Below are positions 1-10,977 of a stretch of DNA of 64,000 nucleotides, one piece after another. The DNA lies in assembly GCF_963259705.1 (NCBI RefSeq), contig NC_081850.1, forward strand, positions 32,889,799-32,953,798. The letters run 5' to 3'. How positions within the stretch are numbered: position 1 is the stretch's first letter; each line of letters opens with the position of its first letter. The stretch comes from Myotis daubentonii. Lineage: Eukaryota; Chordata; Mammalia; Chiroptera; Vespertilionidae. A model generated the notes under the pieces. The model saw only the letters and a program-made list of their open reading frames with translations. It had not been told where the DNA came from and did no database searches. Position numbers and translations under genes: made by a program.

Positions 1-338
1 ACTGAGTTGTCTTGGTCAAGGTTTGGGTTTCACTCTGGGAATAACTAACATCAGAATATGTGGTCGAGGACAGGACTGACTACGTAATTTGTATGGCCCA
101 ATGAAAAATGAAAATGCAGAGATCTTTGTTAAAAAATTAAGAAAAGACGGGTGACAAGTAACAGTGACAGCATATAATTAAACCATGACATGGGGTTGTT
201 CTAAGTATGAGGGCCCTGTGGAATTGCACAGGTTGTAAGCCATCAAAGCCACACTATTCCAGGGAGTATAGAGGCTCAGGCTCCTTGGCTGAAGGAGGTA
301 CACGTTTGAAGTCCTGCCCAAGCTCTGAGGGTCTGGGG

Positions 339-573
339 CAGTGATGGCGAACCTTTTGAGCTCGGCGTGTCAGCATTTTGAAAAACCCTAACTTAACTCT
401 GGTGCCGTGTCACATATAGAAATTTTTTGATCTTTGCAACCATAGTAAAACAAAGACTTATATTTTTGATATTTATTTTATACATTTAAATGCCTTTTAA
501 CAAAGAAAAATCAACCAAAAAAATGAGTTCACGTGTCACCTCTGACACGCGTGTCATAGGTTCGCCATCACTG
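339..573 (-). mobile_element. Non-autonomous hAT-A transposon
   Basis: Terminal inverted repeats read CAGTGATGGCGAACCT at one end and its complement at the other. It is flanked by a perfect 8-bp TSD, GTCTGGGG, at 331-338 and 574-581. The interior is AT-rich and non-coding, so it must have been moved by a transposase supplied elsewhere. The same family occurs at seven other places in this window. Confidence 0.95.
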
Positions 574-764
574 GTCTGGGGGATGAACTTTTCTCTCTGC
601 TCAGCTCCATTCCTACACACCTGGACAGGTATTAATCTAGAATCACTCCCCAATCCACTCCCTGCACACAAACCTCCAGTCAGAGTCAGCTTCCTAGAAA
701 ACCTGACATAATATACTATTGTTAAAAAAGAAAGAAATCGGAATAAAATCCACAAAGGAAATAC

Positions 765-1215
765 AGTAAGTGTATGAGAATAGGAGAGGATAAACAAAAT
801 GTGGCATGTACACACAGTGGAATATGACTCAGCTTTAAAAAGAAATGAAATCTATTCACAAGCTACAAATTGACAAATCTTGAGGGTTTCATGCTAAGTG
901 AAATAAGCCGAACACAAGAGGACAAATATTGTGTGATGCTACTTTTATGAGGTATGTAGCTAGAGTAGGCAAACTCAGAGAGAGAGAAAGTATAATAGAA
1001 TTACCAGAGATTGTAAGGAGGAGGGAATGGAGAGTTATTGTTTAATGGGTACAGAGTTTCTATTTGGGATGATGAACAAGTTCTAGAAATGAACAGTGGT
1101 GATGGTTAACATTGCGGATAAACTTAATGACACGGAATCATACAACTAAAAATAGCTAAAATGGTAATAAAACAGATCTATGCATACTTAGGATTTAAAA
1201 AGCAACAAAAAAAAA
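765..1215 (+). mobile_element. L1 3'-end fragment
   Basis: The sequence resembles the end of L1 ORF2 and its 3' untranslated region (phrases such as 'gtggaatatgactcagc' and 'catgctaagtgaaataag'), ending in an A-rich tract near 1205-1217. It is non-coding and 5' truncated. It recurs in copy B at about 30882-31332. Confidence 0.75.
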
Positions 1216-1800
1216 AAAGGGTCACTCCAATTCTAACAAGAAGAAAAAGCTGGAAAACCTACAAAATCAAGTTTTTGAGCCTACTGGAGAGCTTAAGTCT
1301 CAAGGCAAATCAGGTTTACTAAATCAAAAGGGTGACAAGCCCTTCCAAAAAGCAATTAATCACATAAATTATTTTGGCTTTTTAATTTATTTTTAATTAT
1401 TTTAACTTTAGAAGAAGAGGTGGCATTTATAAAAGCTGGTAAACAGGGACTAAATTAGGGTGAGTATGCTATAATTCTGATCACAATTCCATTGTGTATG
1501 AGGCATGTGCCTAACCAAGAATAGCACCAAGCAATTCTCCAACACCAGCTAGGCGTCCTACACTTCAATTCAGTTCTGACACATCTACTTGGAGGTAGCA
1601 ACAGATCCCACAGATTAAGGACTCAGTCCTACAAGAATGCTCTGTCCCCTTCACCTCTGCATTTCAGATGCCAATCGCAACTCCAGGTTGTTCCTCATGT
1701 TGGCATGCCCCAGGATGCCTACGAACCCTCTCCCTGTCCTTTCTAATTTTCTTCCTTGCTTCCTTCTTGTAATTTGTGGTTTTTCTTTCCTTGTTATTTA
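1216..1800. other. Unassigned sequence
   Basis: No gene or recognisable repeat was found here; it is part of the duplicated block. Moderate AT content, no sustained reading frame. Confidence 0.4.
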
Positions 1801-1801
1801 G

Positions 1802-2110
1802 GCGCCACAGCCAGGAAACAGAAATCTCAGTGGGTTCAGGGTGTTCTGTGACATTCTATGGGAAGGGATCCTAGCAAAGACTGGCATGATGATTTCCTTT
1901 AATGGCTCCTGTGACCTTTGTTTGTGATATAGAATCCCCTAGTTGGCGCCAAAGGGATCAACCATAAGGGCTTGGAAGAGCTGGGTTTTAGCATGTGGCC
2001 CACAGTCAGGAAACAAATCACAGTGGGTTCTAGATGTTTTGTGACATTCTATGGGAAGGGCTCCTAGCAAAGACTGGCATGATGATTTCCTTTAATGATG
2101 CTTGTGACTT
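1802..2110 (+). repeat. Two diverged direct repeats about 193 bp apart
   Basis: Unit 1 begins near 1802 and unit 2 near 1995. Both contain 'gtgacattctatgggaaggg' and 'agcaaagactggcatgatga'. They differ at a number of positions, so the tandem duplication is old. Copy B at 31918 has a single hybrid unit. Confidence 0.85.
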
Positions 2111-2489
2111 TCTGCTTTTATAATTATGTTTAGGGGAAACACTCAATTGGTTAGTGATGGAACCCAGAGCATTAGTTCTTTTTATGAGTACTTGGGACCA
2201 GGCTGGCTCCTCTCCACCAGACTCTTCCAGCCTTAGAGATTTACAGTCCTTCCTCTTCTTCATTCTGCAAATCAGTGTCACTGTCCAGAAGGGAGCCAGT
2301 AACACTGCCACCTGTGTGACTTGTTGGCTGGCATATTATTAATCAAAGTGGGAGGTACTGTAAAGCCCACCAGCCTGGGATCCGAGGTCTTCTGTTGGAG
2401 CTGCAGGGAACTTCAGATATGAGCAGCTGGCCACTGTGGAGAAAAGAGTTCTTTTTTTCAAGTGTCTTGAGATGGAAGCTGAGGAAATA

Positions 2490-2645
2490 TTCTCAATCTT
2501 TTATTTTTTTAAATATATGTATCTGAAGCTATAGATTTTTCTGTAATCATTTTTAGCATTAGCCCACAAATTTTGCTATGCCATATTTTCATTTTCAGTT
2601 GAAAATACTTTCACCAATCGTCCCTGGTTGGCACCAAAGGGATCT
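2490..2645 (-). mobile_element. Antisense L1 fragment
   Basis: The text around 'gcattagcccacaaatttt' is typical of L1 ORF2 read on the opposite strand. In copy B the same L1 appears to continue after the SINE/Helitron insertions at 34865. It is a short non-coding remnant. Confidence 0.55.
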
Positions 2646-2686
2646 AAATGCATGGGTTATTTAGAAGTGCATTTCTGCCCTGGCCA

Positions 2687-2956
2687 GTGTGGCTCAGTGG
2701 TGAGAGTGTCAGCACATGCACAGAAGTGTCTCGGGTTCAATTCCCCATAGGAAGCACATATGTCGGTTGCAGGTTAGATCCCCTAGCCCTTGTTGGGGCC
2801 ATGTGGGAGGTAACCAATTGATGTGTCGCTCTCACATCAATGTTTCCCTCTCTCTTCTCCTCCCTCTCTCCCTTCTACTCTTTCTCTAAAAAAATAAATG
2901 GAAAAAATATCCTTGAGTGAGGATAAACTAAAAAATTAAAAAAGCTTTAAAAAATA
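2687..2956 (+). mobile_element. Ves SINE
   Basis: It has a tRNA-like head (GCCCTGGCCAGTGTGGCTCA), a CT-rich body and an A-rich tail. TSDs GAAGTGCATTTCT (2674-2686) and GAAATGCATTTCT (2957-2969) differ by one base. Copy B carries the same insertion. Confidence 0.92.
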
Positions 2957-3330
2957 GAAATGCATTTCTTTTAAAAAAAATATTTGATACTGTATTCAGT
3001 AAACATGGCAGCATGTCTTATTGGTTCATATGGTATCAAGTCTGGACTTTGTCAGCCCATTATCCAACGGTTGATATTAGTGATCCTGCTAAAACTCAGT
3101 ATGACATAAAATGACTGCTTCCTGGGTATCTGGGGACACAAGATAACACTGTACATCCAGAGAGCTCTTCATTTTAAAAAAAAGTTGTCATTTGTGAACC
3201 TTATCAACACTATAAATGTATTCTACATACATGTCAATGGAGTCCTTGTTATTTATACTGCCTCCCTCAAGAAGTGTCTAATTTTGTCCAATTTATTATG
3301 AACACATGTGCACCCAAAAATATGGCCTCA

Positions 3331-3575
3331 GAACTGGCTGTTTTGGCTCAGTGGATAGAGCGTCGACTGGCAGACTGAAGGGTCCTGGGTTCAATTCCCA
3401 GTCAAGGGCAATGTACCTCAGTTGCAGGCTTGATCCCTGGCCCTGGTAGGGGTGCATGCGGGAGCAACCAATTGATGTGTCTCTCTCACATCAATGTGTC
3501 TGTCTGTCTCTCCCCCTCCACTTTCTCTAAAAATCAATGGAAAGGTATCTTCAGGTGAGGATTAACAACAACACC
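3331..3575 (+). mobile_element. Ves SINE
   Basis: tRNA-like head, CT-rich middle and A-rich tail with 'aggtgaggattaacaac'. It is flanked by diverged copies of AAAAATATGGCCTCAGA / AAAAATGGCTTCAGA, consistent with L1-driven insertion. Confidence 0.92.
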
Positions 3576-3789
3576 AAAAATGGCTTCAGATTTTTGTAGT
3601 GAGATTACTACAGGGAGAAATACATATAACAAGAATTGTTTTTGGAGAATGAATGCACCCTTCTCAATAAGCTATTGACTTCTGGTATCGCCTCCCCAAT
3701 GTGTGCTTCCAAGTTGGCTCTGCAAATATCCTTGGTGATATGATAAATTTCAGGATGCATATCATTGTTCCACCCACAAAAGGGTGATA

Positions 3790-4350
3790 GATTTTATTAC
3801 TGACCAGATTTTATCTACTTGTCCCAATACCACTTATTAAATAAACTAAAATGTTCCACATTGATTAAACACCTTATCATATGCTGATCACCTTCTGGCC
3901 TTTCTTTCCTCTTCTATTGATATGTTTATGCACCAGTAACACAATTTAATAACTATGAGGGCAAAGCTGCACTCATATTTCTCTTTTTTCAAAATACTCT
4001 TAACAATTTTCACACATTTATTTGTCCAGAAGGAAGATAGGATAATTGCAACATTTTAAAAATCCTGTTAGATTTTTATTTGCATTGGGCTCTCCAGGTA
4101 GGCAACTGCATTATCTGTAAATAACAGTAAATATTAATTCATATTTCTGTTCTTATTGTATCAAGTAGAACCTCATATATGTGTGTGTGTGTGTGTGTGT
4201 CTGTGTGTATGGAAGAAACTTTCTTCTTATTGTATACTAATATTTTTAAAGTCATAAATGGATATTAAGTTTTATCAAAATATATTTTATCTAATGAGAT
4301 TATCTTAGGGCCTTTCTCTTTTAACTTATTCATATGAGTAATACATTTAA
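3790..4350 (-). mobile_element. Antisense L1 fragment with a TG microsatellite
   Basis: Phrases such as 'cttgtcccaataccactt' match L1 ORF2 in antisense. A (TG)n run lies at 4179-4208. No open coding potential remains. The HAL1 element at 4363 is inserted at its right edge. Confidence 0.6.
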
Positions 4351-4362
4351 AAATAAACACTA

Positions 4363-6718
4363 GAGGAAACCAAGATGGCGGCATAGGTAAACACCTGAAA
4401 TTGCTGCCTCCCACAACAAATTCAAAAATACAACTAAAAGACAAAACGGATATCACCCAGAACTACAGGAAGGCTGGCTGAGTGGAAATTCTACAACTAG
4501 AAGGAAAGAGAAAAGCACACTGAGACTCAGAGGAGCTGCAGAGGTGGAGTGCAGAGGTATGGAGGCGCACGCAGCAAGGGCTGGCAACTGAGGACGCAGT
4601 TGTCTTTTTGAATCGAGAGGGAGCCACAAGCCTCCGACTGCTCTGAACTCCAGTTCTGGGTGAGTCTCTGGGGACCTAGACACATACGGGGAGAAACTGG
4701 ACTGTCTGACAGCTTTCAGAACTCGGAACTCCAGGGCGGCTTTCTCTCAAAGGTGGTTTCAGCAATTACAGGGACACTGAGACGCGGGGCCTCTTAGGAC
4801 AAGGCTGAGGATCAGCCATAGCTGCTTGCTCCGCCCTGTCGATCCCCTGAGACCCTGCCCCACCCAAGCTGCAGCAGAGGCTTTTGCATATGAATACCCT
4901 GGCACTTTGCAATCTGAAAATTACCTAACAAACTGCAGCTGGGCCAGACAGACCTAGAACTTCCAAGAAAGGCCCAAGGCCCCACAGCAGCTTGCATTGC
5001 TTCACAGCTGGGCCTCATTTGGGCACATCCAAACCCCAAACAAGGAAGAGGAATCTGCAGTTCTCTTTGTAGCTCCTGCTGGGTAGCCTCAGGCAGAGGC
5101 TAAATTAGCACCTCCTTAGATCCAAGAGCCAGTGAAACCAGTGGTCAGAGTAGGATCATCCAGATTACAACTCCTCAGATCCATAAGGGACACATTCAGG
5201 GGGCAGACTCAGTGAGCACCAAAGCCCCATTGAAGCAAGTCTTGCCCCATAAGGGTGTCTTCAGCACAGAAGTTCTCCCACTGTAGACACAGCTGATTCT
5301 CACAGCCAACAGGCCTGGAGGTCAATTTCTCTCAGTGATACCTACAACAATCAAGGCTTAACTACAACAAGACTATGCAAAAAAGCTCACAAAGGGGTGC
5401 ACCAAGAGTGTCCACCTCAGGTAATTGGGGAGGCTGAGCCACTGGGCCCTATAGAGCACCTAGCACACAAAGCCACTCTACCAACACAGGGAAGCATAAA
5501 AAAAATGCAGAGACAAAGAAACAGGACACAAATGACAGAAATGAGGGAAAGCAAACTACTGGATATAGAGTTCAAAACCACACTTTTAAGGTTTTTCAAG
5601 AACTTTCTAGAAACCACAGATAAATGTAGTGAGACCCTCAAGAAATCTAGTGAGACCCTCAAGGTTATGATAAAGGACCAACTAGAAATTAAGCATACAC
5701 TGACTGAAATAAAGGATATTATGCAGAATTCCAATAGCAGACTAGAGGATCGCAAGAATCAAGTCAAAGATTTGAAATGCGAAGAAGCAAAAAACACCCA
5801 ACTGGAAAAGCAAAATGAAAAAAGAATCCAAAAATACGAAGATAGTGTAAGGAGCCTCTGGGACAGCTTCAAGCGTACCAACATCAGAATTATAGGGGTG
5901 CCAGAAGAAGAGAGAGAGCAAGATATTGAAAACCTATTTGAAGAAATAATGACAGAAAACTTCCCCTACCTGATGAAAGAAATAGACTTACAAGTCCAGG
6001 AAGTGCAGAGAACCCCAAACAAAAGGAATCCAAAGAGGACCACACCAAGACACATAATTAAAATGCCAAGAGCAAAAGACAAAGAGAGAATCTTAAAAGC
6101 AGCAAGAGAAAGACAGTCAGTTACCTACAAGGGAGTACCCATACGACTGTCAGCTGATTTCTCAACAGAAACTTTGCAGGCCAGAAGGGAGTGGCAAGAA
6201 ATATTCAAAGTGATGAATGCCAAGAACCTACAACCAAGATTACTTTATCCAGCAAAGCTATCCTTCAGAACTGAAGGTCAGATAAAGAGCTTCACAGATA
6301 AGGAAAAGCTAAAGGAGTTCATCACCACCAAACCAGTATTATATGAAATGCTGAAAAGTATCCTTTAAGAAGAGGAAGAAGAAGAAAAAGGTAAAGATAC
6401 AAATTATGAACAACAAATACACACCTATCAACAAGTCAATCTAAAAATCAAGTGAATAAATAATCTGATGAACAGAATAAGCTGGTGATTATAATAGAAT
6501 CAGGGGCATAGAAAGGGAGTGGACTGGGGGGGAAAGGGGTGTGGGGGATGCGGGAAGAGACTGGACAATAATCGTGCACCTATGAATGAGGACAGTGGGG
6601 GGGGCGGGTGAGGGCGGAGGGGGGGGTGGGAATCGGGTGGAGGGGAGCTATTAGGGGGGGGAAAGAGGAACACCTGTAATAATCTGAACAATAAATATTT
6701 AATTTAAAAAAATAAAAG
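4363..6718 (+). mobile_element. Full-length HAL1-type retrotransposon (L1 ORF1 only)
   Basis: The element starts at 'aggaaaccaagatggcgg', typical of an L1-type 5' UTR. A roughly 1.1-kb leader is followed by ORF1 (5505-6368), then directly by a G-rich 3' UTR and an A-rich end with AATAAA. There is no ORF2 between ORF1 and the 3' UTR, which defines half-L1 (HAL1) elements. TSDs TAAACACTA lie at 4354-4362 and 6719-6727, so this is a complete insertion that was structurally ORF1-only when it inserted. Mobilisation by L1 reverse transcriptase in trans is inferred from what is known of HAL1. Confidence 0.9.
5505..6368 (+). CDS. L1/HAL1 ORF1p-like RNA-binding protein (uninterrupted)
   Basis: An uninterrupted frame of 287 codons encodes a typical L1 ORF1 protein. 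The N-terminal half is Lys/Glu-rich coiled coil (about residues 20-120). An RNA-recognition-like domain follows, including '[12 protein letters not shown]' at about residues 130-140, then the C-terminal domain with '[17 protein letters not shown]' and '[17 protein letters not shown]'. In L1 biology this protein trimerises, binds element RNA and acts as a nucleic-acid chaperone. The frame is open upstream to 5397 without an ATG, so I take ATG 5505, matching the ATG of the antisense copy at 56208-56210. It is a transposon gene, not a host gene. Confidence 0.85.
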   Translation: MQRQRNRTQMTEMRESKLLDIEFKTTLLRFFKNFLETTDKCSETLKKSSETLKVMIKDQLEIKHTLTEIKDIMQNSNSRLEDRKNQVKDLKCEEAKNTQLEKQNEKRIQKYEDSVRSLWDSFKRTNIRIIGVPEEEREQDIENLFEEIMTENFPYLMKEIDLQVQEVQRTPNKRNPKRTTPRHIIKMPRAKDKERILKAARERQSVTYKGVPIRLSADFSTETLQARREWQEIFKVMNAKNLQPRLLYPAKLSFRTEGQIKSFTDKEKLKEFITTKPVLYEMLKSIL

Positions 6719-6970
6719 TAAACACTAATATTAAGATATTATTTAGTGTTGATTATGTGCTAGTCACTTAAGTGAATTACAAATAATAATTCTTTTAACC
6801 TTTATAAGTAAATATGGTAGATACTATCAAAAGCCCTATTTTATGGATGAGGAAACTAAGACACAGAGAGATTAAGTAGCTTCAACAAAGCCTATTAGAT
6901 CCATTTCAAGATGCAAACCTGATCCTTGGCTATCTGACTCTCTTAAATCACTACACAGCTTCTTCTTCTT

Positions 6971-7235
6971 TTTTAATCCTCACCTGAGGATATTCTTTCC
7001 ATGGATTATTATTACTTATTTATGTATTTTTTAGAGAGTGGAAGGGAGGGGGAGAGACAGAGAAAGAAATATCGATATGAGAGAGACACATCAATTGGTT
7101 GCCTCCTGCATTCTCCCTTACCAGGGTTGGGGATCGTTCCTGCAACCAAGGTACATGCCTTTGACAGGAATGGAACCCGGGATCCTTCAGTCCCACCGGG
7201 AGATGCTCTATCCACTGAGACAAACCGGTTAGGGC
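6971..7235 (-). mobile_element. Ves SINE, reverse orientation
   Basis: The A-rich tail complement lies at the low-coordinate end and the tRNA-like head complement (TGAGACAAACCGGTTAGGGC) at the high end. Open frames across it are SINE sequence. Confidence 0.9.
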
Positions 7236-7269
7236 AGTCCATTTTTACATTGGGTACATTACCTTATTA

Positions 7270-7640
7270 TTATTGAGTTGTAAGAGCCCTTATGTTGTTA
7301 GGTCTAATCAAATAATTGAATCAACACCCCCTCCCCTGGACCACTTCCAACCATCTCTTTGGCTTAGATCACATTCCACTCGCTAGGACCATTATCTTTC
7401 CCCTGAGGACTTGCCCCAAGAAAGCCCCCCCTAGAGTCCTTCAAAATCTGACTCCCTAATCCTGAGTACTGGCGCCATTTGGGGGCTCAGCCCATCTGGT
7501 TTTCCAGATGACCTAATAAATTCATAATTCTTTACCACTTTTAGGAGACCCTAACATATGTACTAGTCTAGATACAAGTCTGGCTTCCTTTGGGGTACTA
7601 TTTTACTCACCTGCTCACTTTTCGTTCCCTCTTACATCAC
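7270..7640 (+). other. Unassigned, possibly a degraded LTR
   Basis: No gene seen. A pyrimidine-rich stretch is followed by AATAAA near 7517, as in the 3' part of many LTRs, but no matching partner, TG...CA ends or TSD could be assigned. Confidence 0.25.
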
Positions 7641-8084
7641 TTCTGTGGGAAGCCAGATGTGATGAAATGAGGCCACTCAAGCAGGCTATGGAGGGGTTCG
7701 TGTGCCAATGAATGGAGGTCTCTGGCCAATAACCAGCGAGGAGGGAGGCCTCTCAACAACCAAATCGGCGATTTTAGAATTTAGAATTGGACTCTCTAGT
7801 CCATCTGAACCTGGTTGTGACTCGAGCTGGGAAATGGGTTGTAACCTCGAGAGAAACACTGAGCCAAATGCCTAACGAGAGCCTTCTCCGGCCTGTACAC
7901 GATCAGAGACTGAGTGAATGAATACATGTTCTGGAGCGAGACCTTCCGCCCGCCCAGTGTCCGCATCTTGTGCCCTCGCGTGCTTGCCCCGGGGGCCTTT
8001 CTCATTGTGCCCCTCGTATCCTTGGCGTCACCCCCTCAACCCTGCCGCCCCAAGGTGCGGGGGGCTCTCAGTGGCTGCCCAGGC
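7641..8084 (+). other. Unassigned, becoming CpG-rich toward 8 kb
   Basis: The left part is unremarkable. 7940-8084 is GC- and CpG-rich and runs directly into the RPL28 pseudogene, so it may include retrocopied 5' leader sequence. No splice-supported gene was seen. Confidence 0.35.
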
Positions 8085-8696
8085 ATGCCCACCTGCGATG
8101 AGTGGTCGTCTGGAACGTCTCCAGCTCCTAACAGCGAGGGACGGGCAGAATTACAGCCCCGACGCCAATAACCTTTCGCTACAACTTGTTGGTTCACCGG
8201 AAGTGGGAGTGGCAAGAAGGTGTGGTGATCGTCGTGAAGTGGATATCCGGCCAGGGGAGCACTTTTAACAAGAAGGCCCGGCCTCCTTGGACAGCATCCT
8301 GCACAATACTCCCCGGATCTGCGCAGGGCTGCCGTCCGCCGTCCGCCGTCCGCCGTCCTCTATCTGCTAAACTCCATCCTCCATCCTCCATCCTCCATCT
8401 GCCGTCCTCCATCCGCCATCCGCCATCCGCCGTCCAGTCCACCATCTGCCATCCTCCATCTGTCATCCTCCCTCCGCCGTCCACCATCCGCCATCCTCCA
8501 TCCTCCATCCGCCACCCGCCATCCTCCATCCTCCACCCGCCATCCGCTGTCCGCCATCCGCAGGGGGCCGGTGCCATCCAGCGTCCAGCGTGCAGCCAGA
8601 AGCCTGTGATGGTGAAGAGCAAGTGGGCCTGTCTTCCCAAGAGCTCCCGATTACCCGCTCCCCCCCCCCAAAGCAATAATCAATCAATAATAAATG
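8085..8696 (+). pseudogene. RPL28: RPL28 processed pseudogene with internal minisatellite
   Basis: This intronless retrocopy resembles ribosomal protein L28 of the large subunit. It starts at an ATG aligned with the RPL28 start. The middle keeps 'VHRK' and then a stretch like the parental 'GVVVVMKRRSGQ' and 'INKNARAT' blocks in a shifted frame (about 8186-8290). The C-terminal 'SQKPVMVK' with the 'PKSS' ending is at about 8594-8645, followed by a 3' UTR-like C-rich run and 'caaagcaataa'. Several frameshifts and substitutions rule out function. The part encoding 'AAIRRA' (parental CTGCCATCCGCAGG-like DNA) is replaced by about 235 bp of 7-bp repeats. Identification rests on remembered RPL28 sequence, not a search. 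Confidence 0.78.
8331..8566 (+). repeat. 7-bp minisatellite (CCATCCG/CCATCCT) inside the RPL28 pseudogene
   Basis: About 33 units of a heptamer, mostly CCATCCG, CCATCCT or CCGTCCG. On the minus strand it yields Trp/Gly/Asp/Met-rich open frames in several registers because 7 is not a multiple of 3; these are not genes. Both edges read 'gctgcc...' and 'catccgcaggg', which match the RPL28 codons it grew from. Confidence 0.93.
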
Positions 8697-8755
8697 TTCT
8701 TCTAAGGTGCTGAGTTCTGAGTTAATTTGTTACACAGCAATACATAATATCCATT
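8697..8755 (+). mobile_element. Probable 3' end of a MaLR-type LTR
   Basis: The text 'gagttaatttgttacacagc' resembles the conserved 3' end of MLT1-type LTRs. Only this short part is recognisable; the 5' part may have been replaced by the RPL28 retrocopy. Confidence 0.4.
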
Positions 8756-10548
8756 TACATCATGATAATGCTACTCAATCCCAATTCCGGGAAAGTTTTT
8801 CTTTCGAGTTGGCTGAATTCAAGTTGGGAACCACAGTTCCCAGAAAAGATGTATGAACAGATCTCTTCCCTGGATCCCAAACCCAGATTATCAGCCATAA
8901 CTGGTTTCACTCCAAACAAAGTTACTAGTAAGTCCTTCTGTTACTCCCCATAATTGAGTCCTTCCTACCAGTAGCCTCTTTCTGTCTCTCCTCTCTGGAC
9001 CCATGAAACTCAAGTGACAGCCCCCAACACACCCAATAAACAATGACGAGACAGGGCAGATACAGAATAACTGCTATGGACATTGGTTCAAAAGGGGCAA
9101 GAAATACAAGATAAAATGGAGTAATTGGTCCATGGTAATTGTAAATTCCACTGGGCAGGTGTCTTTTGGTTAGGTTTCAAGGCCTGAGAACAATTCTCTC
9201 TGGGTCTCAGCTCTGACCTCTGAGTCATTCTTTCTTTTTCTTGAAAGATAACAGGTTTGCAACTGTTACTGGCCTGCTTCGAACCAGTAGAATTTGTGGG
9301 TCTTCATTCAATTTTGTTAGTTTTACTTGTACCTTTGGACCAAGTTAGCAATGTTTCTGCTGAAACGTTTTATTTTCCCAAGCACCTTTTGGGTCTTCCA
9401 TGGACTTCACAGGGCAGACAAAATATATACCCACAAATCTTTTCAGGATAATCCCTTTTCTATCTTTGGCTCTTGTAGAAATAGCTTAGTGACAATGCTC
9501 TTAACTCTCCTAGAGACCCACTGACTTGATTGAAAGGGTCTGTCAGGCACACTAAATTCTTAAAAGGACCCTTAGTGTGACTGAGTTCTCTGATAGTTTT
9601 CTTTCTGGGGCTTTACCAAAATGCTGTTTAGTAATGATCTCAGCCTTTTCTCTAGAGCATGTTGCCCTAAGAATGAATTTTAGCATATTTTCCTTCTGGA
9701 GACAATGATTTTTTTTTCAAAATCAGTAGTTCTTGGTTCCTTTTTGTTCAATACTTCAAGAACTCTTCCCTTGATTTCTCTCTCTCCTCTTGCATTTTAT
9801 TATCAAAAAGAAAAAGAAAAAACACAAAACCAGGTGGCACTCTCAACACTTTGCTTGGAAATCTTAGATATACTATATCAAAGTTCATTAATTATAACTT
9901 CTCTTTTCAACACAACCGCAGGAGACAATTTTGCTAAGTTTCTGTCATTACACAATGAGGATTTTTCCTTCCTCAGTTTCCAATAACATGTTCTTCACTT
10001 CCTTCCGAATCCTCAACAGCAATGTCCTTAAAGTACAGATTTCTAGTAATGTCTGTTCAGGGCATTTTGAACTTCCTCCTACATGCTTTTCAAAACTCTT
10101 CCACCACTGCATATTCACTGGTTGTACAACTGTTCTCACTTCCTCAGGTATGTAGGATAGCCTGATCATATTTCCAGGTACTAAAATCTGTATTATCTGC
10201 TGTAACAGAACAAATTAGTACACATGTAGCAGCTTTAAAAAAGCATACATATTCCCACAACTATTGCCTTAGTTTCAGCCCTTATTCAATTCATGCCTGG
10301 CTTATAATAACCTTGCAATAACCTTAAATAGAGAGGAAAAATTGAGATTCAGAGAAGCAAAGGTCAAGTTTTATCTGATGAAAAAGGACTCAACCTCTAG
10401 TCTCATGCTCTCACATTTTATGATTCCACTACTAGAATGTTATGATGCTTTGTACCAACACAGCAGAGATCAAATATATTAAATGAAAATACACTCAATT
10501 CTTGGACAACTGGAAGGTGTAAAATAAAAGCTAAGAATTATATATGTG
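8756..10548. other. Unassigned, possibly old retroviral internal sequence
   Basis: No gene was found. Around 10050-10150 the sequence vaguely resembles antisense MaLR internal sequence ('cttcctcctacatgcttttc'). Open frames up to 93 codons lack any recognisable domain. I make no functional claim. Confidence 0.3.
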
Positions 10549-10852
10549 GCCCTGGCCAGTTTTTTTCAGGCCAGTGGTTAGAACATCAGTGGCCCGAGGA
10601 CAGAAGGGTCTTGGGTTTGATTCCTGGTCAAGGGCATGCACCTCAGTTGCAGGTTTGATCTCCTGTCAAATTGGGGTACGAGTACAGTAGGCAACCAGTT
10701 GATGTGTCTCTCTCACATCGATGTCTTTCTTCTCCCCCTCCCCCTTCCTCTCTTTTTTCTCTCTCCCTTCCCCCCACTCCCTTCTACTCTCTCTCTAAAG
10801 ATCAATAGAAAAAATATCCTTGGGTGAGATTTAAAAAAAGAGAGAGAGAGAG
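10549..10852 (+). mobile_element. Ves SINE with expanded CT tract
   Basis: A tRNA-like head interrupted by 'gtttttttcaggcc', then a long CT-rich stretch at 10725-10800 and an A-rich/GA tail. Otherwise a standard Ves SINE. Confidence 0.85.
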
Positions 10853-10879
10853 ATAATTGTATGTTTGCTTTTCCTCAGG

Positions 10880-10973
10880 TCAGCTCCTGCATTTAGTGTC
10901 TGCCCCCTGGTGGTCAGTGCGCATCATAGCTACTGGCTGGTTGGCCGGTTGCTTAGGCTTTTATATATATAGA
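10880..10973 (-). mobile_element. Truncated Helitron 5' end
   Basis: It ends with 'gcttaggcttttatatatat' followed by AGA, the complement of the HeliBat 5' end. It includes the family phrase 'tgccccctggtggtcagtg'. The CTAG hairpin end is missing. Confidence 0.75.
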
Positions 10974-10977
10974 TAGA

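Larger units (their letters stand above)
1..2971 (+). repeat. Duplicated block, copy A (begins before the window)
   Basis: This stretch is nearly identical, with only scattered single-base differences, to 30118-32893 in direct orientation. It holds a hAT-A element, an L1 3' fragment, a 193-bp-spaced internal duplication, an antisense L1 piece and a Ves SINE, all in the same order as in copy B. Homology stops near 2971, just past the right TSD of the SINE. Copy B continues as L1 sequence beyond that site once later insertions are discounted; copy A does not. Copy A therefore looks like the transposed copy. An assembly artefact is possible. Confidence 0.9.

Noticed and set aside
486..815. 109-codon frame duplicated at 30603-30932
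   Set aside because: It runs through a hAT-A element and an L1 fragment; its conservation reflects the block duplication.
2687..2760. tRNA genes at the SINE heads
   Set aside because: The heads are tRNA-derived with internal promoter boxes but lack a complete cloverleaf and continue into SINE bodies.
8194..8676. Trp/Gly/Asp-rich minus-strand protein of 160 residues
   Set aside because: It is the reverse translation of a 7-bp repeat in an RPL28 pseudogene; all frames give similar heptapeptide repeats.
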